From: Fratercula arctica
Taxonomy: Eukaryota; Chordata; Aves; Charadriiformes; Alcidae
DNA length: 64,000 bases
Reading direction: 5' to 3'
Assembly: GCA_947846985.1 (NCBI GenBank)
Contig: CANTUZ010000014.1
Coordinates: forward strand, 4,821,669-4,885,668
Part shown: piece by piece, positions 35,001 to 50,000 of the stretch
How the letters are laid out: every line of letters starts with the position of its first letter
Position numbering within the stretch: position 1 is the stretch's first letter
The notes under the pieces: generated by a model
Told to the model about the DNA's origin: nothing
Databases searched by the model: none
What the model saw: only the letters and a program-made list of their open reading frames with translations
Made by a program: the position numbers and the translations under genes

Positions 35001-38000
35001 GCCAGCCCTTGTTGGCCGCCAGCTCGGCGGCGAAGGCCTGGTGCTTCTGCCACTTGGTGTGCAGGTTACGGGCTTCCTCGTAGGACACGTCCTGCGCCGT
35101 CAGCATCTTCTCGTTGATCCAGAGCGTGAGCTGGGGGGGAGGGCAGGGACCGTCACCAATGTCCCACCCACCCCATCCCCATCCATCCCCATCCCATCCC
35201 ATCCCATCCTTCCCCATCCCATCCCATCCCATCCCATCCATCCCCATCCCATCCCCATCCCATCCCATCCCATCCATCCCCATCCCCATCCCCATCCCAT
35301 CCCATCCCATCCCTCCCCATCCCATCCATCCCCATCCCCATCCCATCCATCCCCATCCTTCCCCATCCCATCCCATCCTTCCCCATCCCATCCCATCCCA
35401 TCCCATCCATCCCCATCCCATCCCCATCCCATCCCATCCCATCCATCCCCATCCCCATCCCCATCCCATCCCATCCCATCCATCCCCATCCCATCCCCAT
35501 CCCTCCCCATCCCCATCCCATCCCCATCCCATCTCCATCCCATCCCATCTCCATCCATCCCCATCTCCATCCCCATCCCATCCATCCCCATCCATCCCAT
35601 CCCATCCCATCCCATCCTTCCCCATCCCATCCCATCCCATCCATCCCCATCCATCCCCATCCCCATCCCATCCCTCCCCATCCCCATCCCATCCCCATCC
35701 CATCCCATCCATCCCCATTCCATCCCATCCCATCCCATCCATCCCCATCCCATCCATCCCCATCCCATCCCCATCCATCCCTATCCCATCCCATCCCATC
35801 CCATCCCATCCCATCCATCCCCATCCCATCCCCATCCCATCCCATCCCATCCCATCCCATCCCCATCCCTCCCCATCCCATCCCATCCCATCCCATCCCA
35901 TCCATCCCCATCCCATCCCCGTCCCCATCCCATCCCATCCCATCCCATCCCATCCCATCCCATCCCATCCCATCCCATCCCCATCCATCCCCATCCCATC
36001 CCATCCCATCCCATCCCATCCATCCCCATCCCATCCCCGTCCCCATCCCATCCCATCCCATCCCATCCCATCCCATCCCATCCATCCCCATCCCATCCCC
36101 ATCCCCATCCCATCCCTCCCCATCCCATCCCATCCCCATCCCATCCCATCCATCCCCATTCCATCCCATCCCATCCATCCCCATCCCCATCCCATCCATC
36201 CCATCCCATCCCCATCCCCTCCCATCCCATCCCATCCCATCCCATCCATCCCCATCCCATCCCCATCCCATCCCATCCCATCCCATCCATCCCCATCCCA
36301 TCCCCATCCCATCCCATCCCATCCCATCCATCCCCATCCCATCCACATCCCATCCCATCCCTCCCCATCCCCATCCCATCCCCATCCCATCCCCATCCCC
36401 ATCCCATCCATCCCCATCCCATCCCAATCCCATCCCCATCCCACCCCTCACCTCCTGCCCATCCTGCAGGAACCGCTGCAGCTCCCAGTTATCCCGCAGC
36501 CTCCCCAGCAGCTCCTGGGCTGTCTCCCGGTTCCTCCGGTGCCTGCGGCGAGGGCGGGGGGGTGAGGGCTGTGCCGGGGCCCCCGTCCCCCCCCCGGCTG
36601 GGGGATCCCCTCACCTGCTCTCCACCGAATCCACCGTCTCCTTCACCTTCTCGGCATGGAGGCTTCCCTCGGCCACCAACTTGCGGCCGGTGGCTACCAG
36701 CCCTTGGACGCGTTCCCCGTTGGCCTCCATGGTGGCCATGAAATCCTCGTGCTTCTTGACGGAAGCTTCGGCCGCCGGCAGCGTGCCGGGCATCTCCGTG
36801 TGCGACAAAGCGTATTCCTGCGCACCGGAGCCGGTGTCACCGCCGTCCTCCGGTCCCGTCCCCTCCCCACCGCCGGGCGCTGCCGCCGTCGCCTCCCCAC
36901 GCGCTCACCTGGGTGCTGAGGACACCTTCCACCTGCTTGGAGTCGCGGAGGAAGAGCTGGAAGGCGAAGGCTTGGGAGAGGAGGTGATGGCGGTTCTCCC
37001 ACATCCTTCCCAGTTCTTCCCAGCCCGTATCCAGAGCTTCCAGCCGCTGGTGCAGGAAGACGTGCTGGGCGTCCGTCTGTCCCTGCGTCACCTCCCGCCC
37101 CACGGCTCGCGTGTTGCGGTAATCGTCCCCGTAGTGAGCGATCTCTTTCCGGATGCTCTCGTGTTGGCTCAGCAACCTTTCGGCTTCCGCCAAGGTGGCC
37201 GGCACGTCCTCGGAGGCTACGGCCGTCTGGGTACGGGATAGCCACGCCTGGAAAGCCGCCAGATCCCGCAGGAAGCCCTGCAGCTTGCTGGCTTCCCCCA
37301 GGGATTCCTCGCGACGCCGCAAGCTGCTCCTCAACTCATCCCACACCGCCTCGACGGCCGAGAGCCGGGCCGGGATGGCGGGCGCCTGTTCCGGGTGTTC
37401 GGCCGCTAATTTTTCCCCCTCGGCTCGTAAATCCCGTACTTTCCCCTGGATGGCTTCCAGGTCGCGTTCCATGCCCGAGAGCTTGCGCTGCAGGGCCATG
37501 ACGCCGGCCAGGTCGTTGCCCAAGCCCTGCGTGGACTCGATCACCTTGGTCTTCTCCCGCATCCAGGAGGTGGTTTCGTTGCATTCCAGGTGGAAGTTTT
37601 GGATGTTCAGGGCCGAGGTCAGGGCTTCCTTCTTCTGGTCGGCCAGTGCCCGGAACCGATCCCACCTGCGCCAAAAGCGGGATCAGGGCACGTGGCTGCC
37701 GGCACCGAGGTGCCCACCCTGCCCGGCCATCCTGCCCGGAGCATCCTCCAGCCTGGAGACCCCATCCCAGCCTGGAGCATCCTCCTGCCTGGAGACCCCA
37801 TCCCAGCCTGGAGACCCCATCCCTGCCTGGAGCATCCTCCTGCCTGGAGACCCCATCCCTGCCTGGAGACCCCATCCCAGCCTGGAGACCCCATCCCTGC
37901 CTGGAGCATCTTCCTGCCTGGAGACCCCATCCCAGCCTGGAGACCCCATCCCAGCCTGGAGACCCCATCCCTGCCTGGAGCATTGTCCTGCCTGGAGCAT

Positions 38001-41000
38001 CCTCCAGCCTGGAGATCCCATCCCAGCCTGGAGACCCCATCCCTGCCTGGAGCATCCTCCTGCCTGGAGACCCCATCCCAACCTGGAGACCCCATCCCTG
38101 CCTGGAGACCCCATCCCAGCCTGGAGACCCCATCCCTGCCTGGAGACCCCATCCCAGCCTGGAGACCCCATCCCAGCCTGGAGCATCCTCCAGCCTGGAG
38201 ACCCCATCCCAGCCTGGAGACCCCATCCCAGCCTGGAGCATCTTCCTGCCTGGAGACCCCATCCCTGCCTTGAGACCCCATCCCAGCCTGGAGACCCCAT
38301 CCCAGCCTGGAGACCCCATCCCTGCCTGGAGCATCTTCCTGCCTGGAGACCCCATCCCAGCCTGGAGACCCCATCCCAGCCTGGAGACCCCATCCCAGCC
38401 TGGAGCATCTTCCTGCCTGGAGACCCCATCCCTGCCTGGAGACCCCATCCCAGCCTGGAGACCCCATCCCTGCCTGGAGACCCCATCCCAGCCTGGAGAC
38501 CCCATCCCTGCCTGGAGCATCCTCCTGCCTGGAGACCCCATCCCAACCTGGAGACCCCATCCCAGCCTGGAGACCCCATCCCTGCCTGGAGACCCCATCC
38601 CAGCCTGGAGACCCCATCCCAGCCTGGAGCATCCTCCAGCCTGGAGACCCCATCCCAGCCTGGAGACCCCATCCCAGCCTGGAGCATCCTCCTGCCTGGA
38701 GACCCCATCCCAGCCTGGAGACCCCATCCCTGCCTGGAGCATCCTCCTGCCTGGAGACCCCATCCCAGCCTGGAGACCCCATCCCTGCCTGGAGCATCTT
38801 CCTGCCTGGAGACCCCATCCCAGCCTGGAGACCCCATCCCTGCCTGGAGACCCCATCCCAGCCTGGAGCATTGTCCTGCCTGGAGACCCCATCCCAGCCT
38901 GGAGACCCCATCCCTGCCTGGAGATCCCATCCCAGCCTGGAGCATTGTCCTGCCTGGAGACCCCATCCCAGCCTGGAGACCCCATCCCAGCCTGGAGCAT
39001 CCTCCTGCCTGGAGACCCCATCCCAACCTGGAGACCCCATCCCTGCCTGGAGCATCCTCCTGCCTGGAGACCCCATCCCAACCTGGAGACCCCATCCCTG
39101 CCTGGAGACCCCATCCCAGCCTGGAGCATCCTCCAGCCTGGAGACCCCATCCCAGCCTGGAGACCCCATCCCTGCCTGGAGACCCCATCCCAGCCTGGAG
39201 CATCTTCCTGCCTGGAGACCCCATCCCAGCCTGGAGACCCCATCCCAGCCTGGAGACCCCATCCCTGCCTGGAGCATCCTCCTGCCTGGAGACCCCCATC
39301 CCAGCCTGGAGATCCCATCCCTGCCTGGAGACCCCATCCCAGCCTGGAGCATTGTCCTGCCTGGAGACCCCATCCCAGCCTGGAGACCCCATCCCTGCCT
39401 GGAGCATCCTCCTGCCTGGAGACCCCATCCCAGCCTGGAGACCCCATCCCAGCCTGGAGCATTGTCCTGCCTGGAGACCCCATCCCAGCCTGGAGACCCC
39501 ATCCCTGCCTGGAGCATCTTCCTGCCTGGAGACCCCATCCCAGCCTGGAGACCCCATCCCAGCCTGGAGCATCCTCCTGCCTGGAGACCCCATCCCAGCC
39601 TGGAGACCCCATCCCTGCCTGGAGCATTATCCTGCCTGGAGACCCCATCCCAGCCTGGAGACCCCATCCCTGCCTGGAGACCCCATCCCAGCCTGGAGAC
39701 CCCATCCCTGCCTGGAGACCCCATCCCAGCCTCGACCATCCCTCCCTGCCTGGAGCATCCCTCCCTCCGGCATCCCCCCACCTGGCGTTGAGCTGCTCGC
39801 GGGTGGCCCGGATGCTCTCCTGGTTGCGCTGGTCGGTGGCCAGCAACTGGTGGGCGATGCGGTTGACGGCGGCCACGCGGGACGCCAGGTTGTTCATCTC
39901 CGGCTCCAACGTCTCGAACCTGCCGGCCAGGAAGAAGGAGGGGAAAAACCCTCAGCGCCCGCCGCCGTCGGTGGAGGGGGGGGGGGGGACGGGACACACC
40001 GCGGTGACGGGGGGGTGTCCGGTGCCACCTCTCACCGCTGCTGCACCACCTCCAGGTCCTCCAGCTTCTCGGGGACGTCCATGGCGTGGAGCCACTGCTC
40101 CTTCTCGCCCACCCACAGCCCGCAGGCATCCGCTTCGCTCCGCATGGTGTAAAAACTCAGGGCGTCCTGCAAGTCCTGCCGCCGGCGTTCCGCTCGGGAA
40201 GCCAATTCCTGATAACGCCTTTCCAGCTCCGGCAACCGGCCGGCCACGCCGGGAGCGTCGGCGAAGGCGGGCGGAAGAGCGCCAGCCTGTTCCTGCAAGG
40301 CGTCGATGGCGGGACGGTGGTTCCGCACCTCCTCCTGCACCTCCCGGTGCTGCCGGGCCAGGCTACGGGTGGAATATTCGTCGTGGCCAAGTTCGGGGCT
40401 GGAAGCCAAACGTAAGGCGTCCTCGAGCCACGTCTCCATATCCGCCGCCTCCGCTTGGAACTGGAAGAAGCCGGCGGCTTCCCGCAGGCGTCGCTCCCGT
40501 TCGGCCGCCAGCTCACCCAGCGCCCGCCAACGGCCTTCCATCTCCCGCACCCTTTCGGCCACTTCGGTTGCCCCCAAACGGCCTTCGGCTACCAAATCCC
40601 GACCCCGGGCTAGCGCTTGTTCCAGCGGTCCCGCTCTCCCGCTCAGCTCCCCGCGGAAGGCGGCGTGTTGGCTCAGCAACCGCAGGGAGCTGGTGAGATC
40701 CCGGCCCACGTCCTCGGAGGAGAGGAGCCGTTCCTGCTCCCGCATCCAAGCTTCCTCCTCCCCCGTATCCCAGAAAAATTTCCAGAGCCTCCGGGATTCC
40801 TCCAGCCGAGCCCGACGTTGTCCCGCCAGTTCCACCAGTTCCCGGTAATGTAACTCCAAGGTGGCCACCCGTTCCCGCACGGCGGCCGGCTCACAGGGCT
40901 GGTAGCCTGCGGGGACCCCCCTGCTGGTCCCTGAGGGGTCCAAGGGGGCACTGGCCACCCCAGGGGGTCTTGGGGACATCCCAGGGGTTGGGGGTCCAGG

Positions 41001-44000
41001 GGACAGTGGCCACCTTGGGGGTCTTGGGGACATCCCAGGAGTTGGGGGTCCAGGGGGGCACCGGCCACCCCAGGGGGTCTTGGGGACATCCAGGGGTTGG
41101 GGGTCCAGGGGGGCACCGGCCACCTTGGGGGTCTTGGGGACATCCAGGGGTTGGGGGTCCAGGGGCCAGCCCAGGCTCTGGGAGTTGGTGGTCCTGGGGC
41201 CACCCTGGCCTCCGAGGTTTGGGGGTCCAGGGGCCACCATGGGGGTCTGGGGACCAAGGTCAGGGCTTGTCCTGGGGTTTGGTGGTCCAGGGGCCACCGT
41301 GGGCTCTGGGAGTTGGGGGTCCAGGGGCCACCCCGGGGTTTGGTGGTCCAGAGGCCACCCCAGGCTCTGGGCTTTGGGGGTCCAGGGGCCACCCCGGGGT
41401 TTGGGGGTCCAGAGGCCACCCCAGGCTCTGGGCTTTGGGGGTCCAGGGGCCACCCCAGGCTCTGGGCTTTGGGGGTCCAGGGGCCATCCCAGGGTTTGGG
41501 GGTCCAGAGGCCACCCCAGGCTCTGGGAGTTGGGGGTCCAGGGGCCACCCCGGGGTTTGGGGGTCCAGAGGCCACCCCAGGCTCTGGGCTTTGGGGGTCC
41601 AGGGGCCACCCCAGGCTCTGGGAGCTGGGGGGTCCAGTGGCCACCCCGGGGTTTGGTGGTCCAGGGGCCACCCCAGGCTCTGGGCTTTGGGGGTCCAGGG
41701 GCCATCCCAGGGTTTGGGGGTCCAGAGGCCACTCCAGACTCTGGGCTTTGGGGGTCCAGGGGCCACCCCAGGCTCTGGGAGCTGGGGGTCCAGTGGCCAC
41801 CCCGGGGTTTGGTGGTCCAGGGGCCACCCCAGGCTCTGGGCTTTGGGGGTCCAGGGGCCATCCCAGGGTTTGGGGGTCCAGAGGCCACTCCAGACTCTGG
41901 GCTTTGGGGGTCCAGTAGCCACCCCGGGGTTTGGTGGTCCAGAGGCCACCCCAGGCTCTGGGCTTTGGGGGTCCAGGGGCCACCCCGGGGTTTGGGGGTC
42001 CAGAGGCCACCCCAGGCTCTGGGCTTTGGGGGTCCAGGGGCCACCCCAGGCTCTGGGAGTTGGGGGTCCAGTGGCCACCCCGGGGTTTGGTGGTCCAGGG
42101 GCCACCCCAGGCTCTGGGCTTTGGGGGTCCAGGGGCCATCCCAGGGTTTGGGGGTCCAGAGGCCACTCCAGACTCTGGGCTTTGGGGGTCCAGGGGCCAC
42201 TCCAGGGTTTGGGGGTCCAGTGGCCACCCCGGGGTTTGGGGGTCCAGAGGCCGCCCCAGGCTCTGGGCTTTGGGGGTCCAGGGGCCACTCCAGGGTTTGG
42301 GGGTCCAGAGGCCACCCCAGGCTCTGGGCTTTGGGGGTCCAGGGGCCACCACCCCGGGGTTTGGTGGTCCAGAGGCCACCCCAGGCTCTGGGCTTTGGTG
42401 GTCCAGAGGCCACCCCAGGCTCTGGGCTTTGGGGGTCCAGGGGCCATCCCAGGGTTTGGGGGTCCAGAGGCCACCCCAGGCTCTGGGCTTTGGGGGTCCA
42501 GTGGCCACCCCGGGGTTTGGTGGTCCAGAGGCCACCCCAGGCTCTGGGCTTTGGTGGTCCAGGGGCCACCCCAGGCTCTGGGCTTTGGGGGTCCAGGGGC
42601 TACCCCGGGGTTTGGTGGTCCAGAGGCCACCCCAGGCTCTGGGCTTTGGTGGTCCAGAGGCCACCCCAGGCTCTGGGAGTTGGGGGTCCAGTGGCCACCC
42701 CGGGGTGTGTCGGCGGGGGTGTCCCCGGCGTCCCCCCCTGCCCTCACTCACCCTGGCCGTCCCCGGCAAACCTCTGGGCGGCGGCGCCCACCGCCCGCAC
42801 CCGCTCGGCCTGCGCCGCCACGTCGGCTTCCACCAGGGCGTGGAGCTGCAGGAGGTCGTCCACCTCCCGCAGGTGCTTCCCCAGATCCTGCGACCGCAGC
42901 CGGCCCTGCCGTGTGCCACCCAGGGTCGGGGACGGGGCGGCGAGGAGACGCCCCCGCTCCCCGTGTGTCGTCCCCGTGGTGCGTGTCCCCTCCCCGCCGC
43001 CATCCTCACCTTCATCTCCTCCATCCAATCCGTGAGGTGCCCCAGGTCCTGCAGCATCTTCTGGAGCTCCAGGTGGAGCAGCAGCCGCTCGCGCCGGGCG
43101 GCCACCAGCTTCCGCAGGAAATCCCAGAGGCGTCCCACGTTGTCGCGCCGGGCGAGGACGCGGCGGATGTCGTGGTAACGCTCGGTCTCCAGCTCGGCCG
43201 CCACCGCGCTCACCGCCTGCACCCGCTCGCTGTAGGCCACGATGTCCGTCTCGATGGCCTCGTGCTTCCGCACCGCCGCCTCCACCCCGGACATGTCCGT
43301 CCCGAAATTGTCCTGAGGGAAAAGGCCGGCGGTGAGGTGGGAGAAGGTGGGGAAAGGGGACGGTCACTACGTCCACGGGGACCCCCGGATGCCCCAGCGG
43401 TGGTGGCAGTGGGGAGCAGGACCCCCATGTCCCCAGGGTGGTGGCAGTGGGGAGCGGGACCCCCAGACACCTTGATGTCCCCATGGTGGTGGCAGTGGGG
43501 AGCGGGACCCCCATGTCCCCATGGTGGTGGCAGTGGGGAGCGGGACCCCCAGACACCTTGATGTCCCCATGGTGGTGGCAGTGGGGAGCGGGACCCCCAT
43601 GTCCCCATGGTGGTGGCAGTGGGGAGCGGGACCCCCAGACACCTTGATGTCCCCATGGTGGTGGCAGTGGGGAGCGGGACCCCCATGTCCCCAGGGTGGT
43701 GGCAGTGGGGAGCGGGACCCCCAGACACCTTGATGTCCCCATGGTGGTGGCAGTGGGGAGCGGGACCCCCAGACACCTTGATGTCCCCATGGTGGTGGCA
43801 GTGGGGAGCGGGACCCCCATGTCCCCATGGTGGTGGCAGTGGGGAGCGGGACCCCCAGACACCTTGATGTCCCCATGGTGGTGGCAGTGGGGAGCAGGAC
43901 CCCCATGTCCCCATGGTGGTGGCAGTGGGGAGCGGGACCCCTGTCCCCCCATGTCCCCACGGTGGTGGCAGTGGGGAGCGGGACCACCATGTCCCCAGGG

Positions 44001-47000
44001 GTCGTTGCAGTGGGGAGCGGGACCCCCATGTCCCCAGGGTGGTGGCAGTGGGGAGCGGGACCCCCATGTCCCTGCTGGCACCTGTGCGACGAGGCGCTGG
44101 TTCTCGCTCAGCCAGGTCTCCCTCATGGCGGCCTTTCGGTCGAAGCGCGCGGCCAACTGCTCCAGCTTCTCCTGCCGGATGAGCTCCGTGCGCAGCGCCA
44201 GCTCCCGCTCGTGCTCCGCCTTCTCCAGCCGCTCCCACGCCTGCCAGACGGCACCACCGTCATCGTCATCATCATCATCGGCACCGTCACCATCGTCATG
44301 AACCTCACCATCAACAGCGCCATCACCACCGTCATCACCATTGCCATCGGCATCAACGTCATCACCATCACTGTCGCCATCATCATCACCAGCACCATCA
44401 CCATCATCATCACCATCATCGCCATCACCACCATCATCACCATTGCCATCGTCATCAACGTCATCACCATCACTGTCACCATCACCATCATCAACCATCA
44501 TCAGCCATCATCACCATCATTGTCACCGCCACCATTGCCATCACCATCATCGCCATCACTGTCATCACCGTCACCATCACCATCCCCAGCCATCCCCACC
44601 ACCATCATCAACCATCATCAACCATCATCAACCATCATCAACCACCCCCACCACCATCATCAACCATCCCCATCCCCGCCACCATCATCAACCATCATCA
44701 ACCATCATCACCATCATCAACTATCATCTCCATCACCATCATCACCATCATCAACCATCTCCATCCCCATCACCATCATCAACCATCATCAACCATCATC
44801 ACCATCATCAACCATCATCAACCATCATCACCATCAACCATCCCCATCCCCGCCACCATCATCAACCATCATCAACCATCATCCCCATCACCATCATCAC
44901 CGTCATCAACCATCCCCATCCCCACCACTGTCATCAACCATCATCACCATCATCAACCATCATCAACCATCATCAACCATCCCTGCCACCATCATCAACC
45001 ATCATCCCCATCACCATCATCACCATCATCAACCATCACCAACCATCATCACCATCATCAACCAACTCCATCACCATCATCACCATCATCAACCATCCCC
45101 ATCCCCACCACCATCATCAACCATCATCACCATCACCAACCATCATCACCATCATCAACCAACTCCATCACCATCATCACCATCATCAACCAACTCCATC
45201 ACCATCATCACCAGCACCGTCGTCCCCGTCCCGGTCCCCGTCCCACCTTGTTGATGTCGGAGATGAGCTTCCCCTCCCGCGGCACGTAGACCTTCTGGTT
45301 GTTGGCCCTCATGCGGCTCTGGACGGTGAAGAGCAGCACCTCCAGGTTGCCCTTCTCCATGAACCTGGGGACACACCCCCCGCCTTTGCTGAGCCCCACG
45401 CCGCCCCCCAACCCTGCCGTGGGGCTGTGGGGCTGGGGTGGGGACTCACTTGGGGGGTTTCTCCACGGTGCGGTAGGTGTTGAAGGCCTGGAGCTGGTTC
45501 TGGACGCCGGGCAGGGCGTTGGCCAAGTGCCGGTCGTTGAGGGTGAGGATGGTCTGTTCGATCCAGCCCAGCAGCTCCCCCGCCAGCTCCTCGTACTTCC
45601 CCACCAGCTCCTCCGCCTCCCGCGCCGCGTCCAGCACCTACGGCACCGTCCGTCCGTCCGTCCGTCCGTCCACCCCTCTGTCCATCTCCCGTCCCGCCCC
45701 CGCCTCGGCCCGACCACCGTCTGCCCGCGCTCCCTCCTGCCGCGTCCCTGCCCGGCCGTCTGTCCGTCTGTCCGTCCATGGGGTGCTCCTCCATCTATCA
45801 GCCCATCCCCATCTCCAGCTGTCCGTCTGTCCATCCCTTTGTCCTCCGTCTCCTCCCCCCATCCCTCCATCCCTCCATCCATCCCTCCATCCATCCCTCC
45901 ATCCCTCCATCCCTCCCTCCATCCCTCCATCCCTCCATCCCTCCCTCCATCCCTCCATCCCTCCATCCATCCATCCCTCCCTCCATCCCTCCATCCCTCC
46001 ATCCATCCCTCCCTCCATCCATCCCTCCCTCCATCCCTCCATCCATCCCTCCCTCCATCCCTCCATCCCTCCCTCCATCCCTCCATCCATCCGTTCCTCC
46101 CTCCATCCCTCCATCCATCCGTTCCTCCCTCCATCCCTCCCTCCATCCCTCCCTCCATCCCTCCATCCATCCATCCCTCCCTCCATCCCTCCATCCCTCC
46201 ATCCATCCCTCCATCCCTCCATCCATCCCTCCCTCCATCCCTCCATCCCTCCATCCCTCCCTCCATCCCTCCATCCCTCCCTCCATCCCTCCATCCCTCC
46301 ATCCCTCCCTCCCTCCATCCCTCCATCCCTCCATCCATCCCTCCATCCCTCCATCCATCCCTCCCTCCATCCCTCCATCCCTCCATCCCTCCCTCCATCC
46401 ATCCCTCCATCCCTCCATCCCTCCCTCCCCCCCACACCTTCCCCACGCGCTTCCCCTCCACCGCCAGCGCCTTCATCTTGGAGAAGTAGTGGTAGAAGGT
46501 GGCCACGTAGGTGATGATGGACTTCTCATCCGGCTGGTCCACGTTGACGTCTGCGGGCAACGGAGCCACCATGGGGTGAGTCCACGGCCCCCCACATCCA
46601 CCCCACGTCCTCCCCCTGCCCCACATCCACCCCACATCCCCCCCCCTGCCCCACATCCGCCCCACTTGGTTGCTCCTCACCCTCGGGGTCCAGCAGCTTG
46701 GTCAGGCCCAGCTCGCGCTCGGCCAGGTTGAAGGCGCTTTGCAGGTTGTAGTGGGCGTTGCAGCGTCGCAGGTTCTCCATGTCCACCAGGTCCGGCCTGG
46801 GCAGCGGGAGAGGCTCAGCCCCACACCCCCCTGCCCCACGGCCTGCCCCACGGCCTGCCCCACAGCCCGCCCCACGCCTCACATCACCGTCCCGCACCCC
46901 ACGTGCTGCGCCTCAGAGCGCCCATCCCACATCCCGTATCCTGCATCCCACACGGATGTCACCATGTGCCCCACGTCCCCTGCCCCACATCCCTGCCCCA

Positions 47001-50000
47001 CAGCCCACCCCACGCCTCACATCACCGTCTCGCACCCCACGTGCTGCGCCTCAGAGCGCACATCCCGCATCCCGTATCCTGCATCCCACACGGATGTCAC
47101 CATGTGCCCCACGTCCCCTGCCCCACATCCTCTGCCCCACATCCCCTGCCCCACATCCTCTGCCGTGTGCCCCACATCCTCTGCCCCACAGCCCACCCCA
47201 CAGCCTGCCCCACATCCCCATCCCACACGCCATACGCTGTGCCCCATGGCACGCGTCCCGCATCCCATGTCCCACATCCCACACGGACGTCACCGTGTGC
47301 CCCACATCCCCTGCCCCACATCCTCTGCCCTGTGCCCCACATCCCCTGCCCCACATCCCCTGCCCCACAGCCCACCCCACAGCCTGCCCCACAACCCCTA
47401 TCCCCATCCCGCACCCCACGTGCTGCGCCTCAGAGCACACATCCCGCATCCCGTGTCCCGCATCCCACACGGGCGTCACCATGTGCCCCACGTCCCCTGC
47501 CCCACATCCCCTGCCCTGTGCCCCACATCCCCTGCCCCACAGCCCACCCCACAGCCTGCCCCACATCCCCATCCCACACCCCATACGCTGTGCCCCATGG
47601 CACGCGTCCCGCATCCCGTGTCCCGCATCCCACACGGACGTCACCGTGTGCCCCACGTCCCCTGCCCCACAGCCCCTGCCCCACAGCCCCTGCCCCACAG
47701 CCCCTGCCCCACCTGTGCTTGTGGATGATGGCGTTGAAGGCCAGCCCGTCCCGCCAGCTCGTGGTGAAGTTGTGCACGTTGACATTCGGGTACCTGCCAC
47801 GGGGCCAGGGCTCAGCCTGGGATCCCCAGGGACCCCCGGGACCCCCCAGGTCCCCCCCCCCAGGGACCCCCGGGACCCCCCGGGACCCCCTGCCCCACAC
47901 GTACCCCGCCGTCTTCATCTGGCACCAGAGCAGCAGCGCGTCCTTGGCCGACTTCTTCTCCTTGTTGTCCTCCGTCTCCACGCTGATGTCCTGGATCTGG
48001 GGCGGGGGGCGGCGGTTGGGGGGCAGCGAGGGGTGGGGGGGGGTCCTGGGGGGCGCTCCGGGGGGGGGGCGCAGGGACCCCATGGAATATTCCAGGACCC
48101 CCCCGATGGGTGCAGGGACCCCCATGGTGGGTGCAAGACCCCCAAAAGAGACACAGGGACCCCCACGGTGGGTGCAAGACCCCCCTGATGGGTGCAGGGA
48201 CCCCTGTGGTGGGTTCAGGGGCTCCCAGGGTGGGTTTAGGGACCCTCATGGTGGGTGCAAGACCCCCCTGATGGGTGCAGGGACGCCCACAGTGGGTGCA
48301 AGACCCCCCTGATGGGTGCAGGGACCCCTGTGGTGGGTGCGGGACCCCCGTGGAAGGTGCAGGACCCCCATAGAAGACGCAGGACCCCCATGGCAGATCC
48401 CAGGACCCCCATGGTGGGTGCAAGACCCCCCTGATGGGTTCAGGGACCCCCGTGGTGGGTGCCAGGGACCCCCGTGGTGGGTTCAGGGACCCCCATGGTG
48501 GGTGCAAGACCCCCATGGAAGACACAGGACCCCCACGGTGGGTGCAAGACCCCCCTGGTGGGTGCCAGGGACCCCTGTGGTGGGTGCCAGGGACCCCCGT
48601 GGTGGGTTCAGGGACCCCCATGGTGGGTTTAGGGACCCCCACGGTGGGTGCAAGACCCCCCTGATGAGTGCAGGGACCCCCGTGGTGGGTTCAGGGACCC
48701 CCACAGTGGGTGCAAGACCCCCCTGATAGGTGCCAGGGACCCCCCTGATGGGTTCAGGGACCCCCGTGGTGGGTGCAAGACCCCCCTGATGGGTGCCAGG
48801 GACCCCCGTGGTGGGTGCGGGACCCCCGTGGAAGGTGCAGGACCCCCATAGAAGACGCAGGACCCCCATGGCAGATCCCAGGACCCCCATGGTGGGTGCA
48901 AGACCCCCCTGATGGGTTCAGGGACCCCCGTGGTGGGTGCCAGGGACACCCGTGGTGGGTTCAGGGACCCCCATGGTGGGTGCAAGACCCCCATGGAAGA
49001 TGCAGGACCCCCACGGTGGGTGCAAGACCCCCCTGGTGGGTGCCAGGGACCCCTGTGGTGGGTGCCATGGACCCCCGTGGTGGGTTCAGGGACCCCCACG
49101 GTGGGTGCAAGACCCCCTTGATGGGTTCAGGGACCCCCGTGGTGGGTTCAGGGACCCCCATGGTGGGTGCAAGACCCCCCTGATGGGTGCCAGGGACCCC
49201 CGTGGTGGGTGCGGGACCCCCGTGGAAGGTGCAGGACCCCCATAGAAGACGCAGGACCCCCATGGCAGATCCCAGGACCCCCATGGTGGATGCAAGACCC
49301 CCCTGATGGGTTCAGGGACCCCCGTGGTGGGTTCAGGGACCCCCATGGTGGGTGCAAGACCCCCCTGATGAGTGCAGGGACCCCCGTGGTGGGTTTAGGG
49401 ACCCCCACAGTGGGTGCAAGACCCCCCTGATGGGTTCAGGGACCCCCGTGGTGGGTGCAAGACCCCCCTGATGGGTGCCAGGGACCCCCGTGGTGGGTGC
49501 GGGACCCCCGTGGAAGGTGCAGGACCCCCATAGAAGACGCAGGACCCCCATGGCAGATCCCAGGACCCCCATGGTGGGTGCAAGACCCCCCTGATGGGTT
49601 CAGGGACCCCCGTGGTGGGTTCAGGGACCCCCATGGTGGGTGCAAGACCCCCATGGAAGACGCAGGACCCCCACGGTGGGTGCAAGACCCCCCCTGGTGG
49701 GTGCCAGGGACCCCTGTGGTGGGTGCCACGGACCCCCGTGGTGGGTTCAGGGACCCCCACGGTGGGTGCAAGACCCCCTTGATGGGTTCAGAGACCCCCG
49801 TGGTGGGTTCAGGGACCCCCACGGTGGGTGCAAGACCCCCCTGATGAGTGCAGGGACCCCCGTGGTGGGTTTAGGGACCCCCACAGTGGGTGCAAGACCC
49901 CCCTGATAGGTGCCAGGGACCCCCCTGATGGGTTCAGGGACCCCCGTGGTGGGTGCAAGACCCCCCTGATGGGTGCCAGGGACCCCCCTGATGGGTTCAG

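Noticed and set aside
32950..36741. A 1,263-codon + strand open frame
   Set aside because: It runs across several minisatellites and antisense to four SPTBN2 exons. Its product is repeat-derived ([13 protein letters not shown]) and no family matches.
37153..40696. Two ~1,000-codon + strand open frames
   Set aside because: Translations of the 20-bp array in intron 14 plus antisense of exons 13-15.
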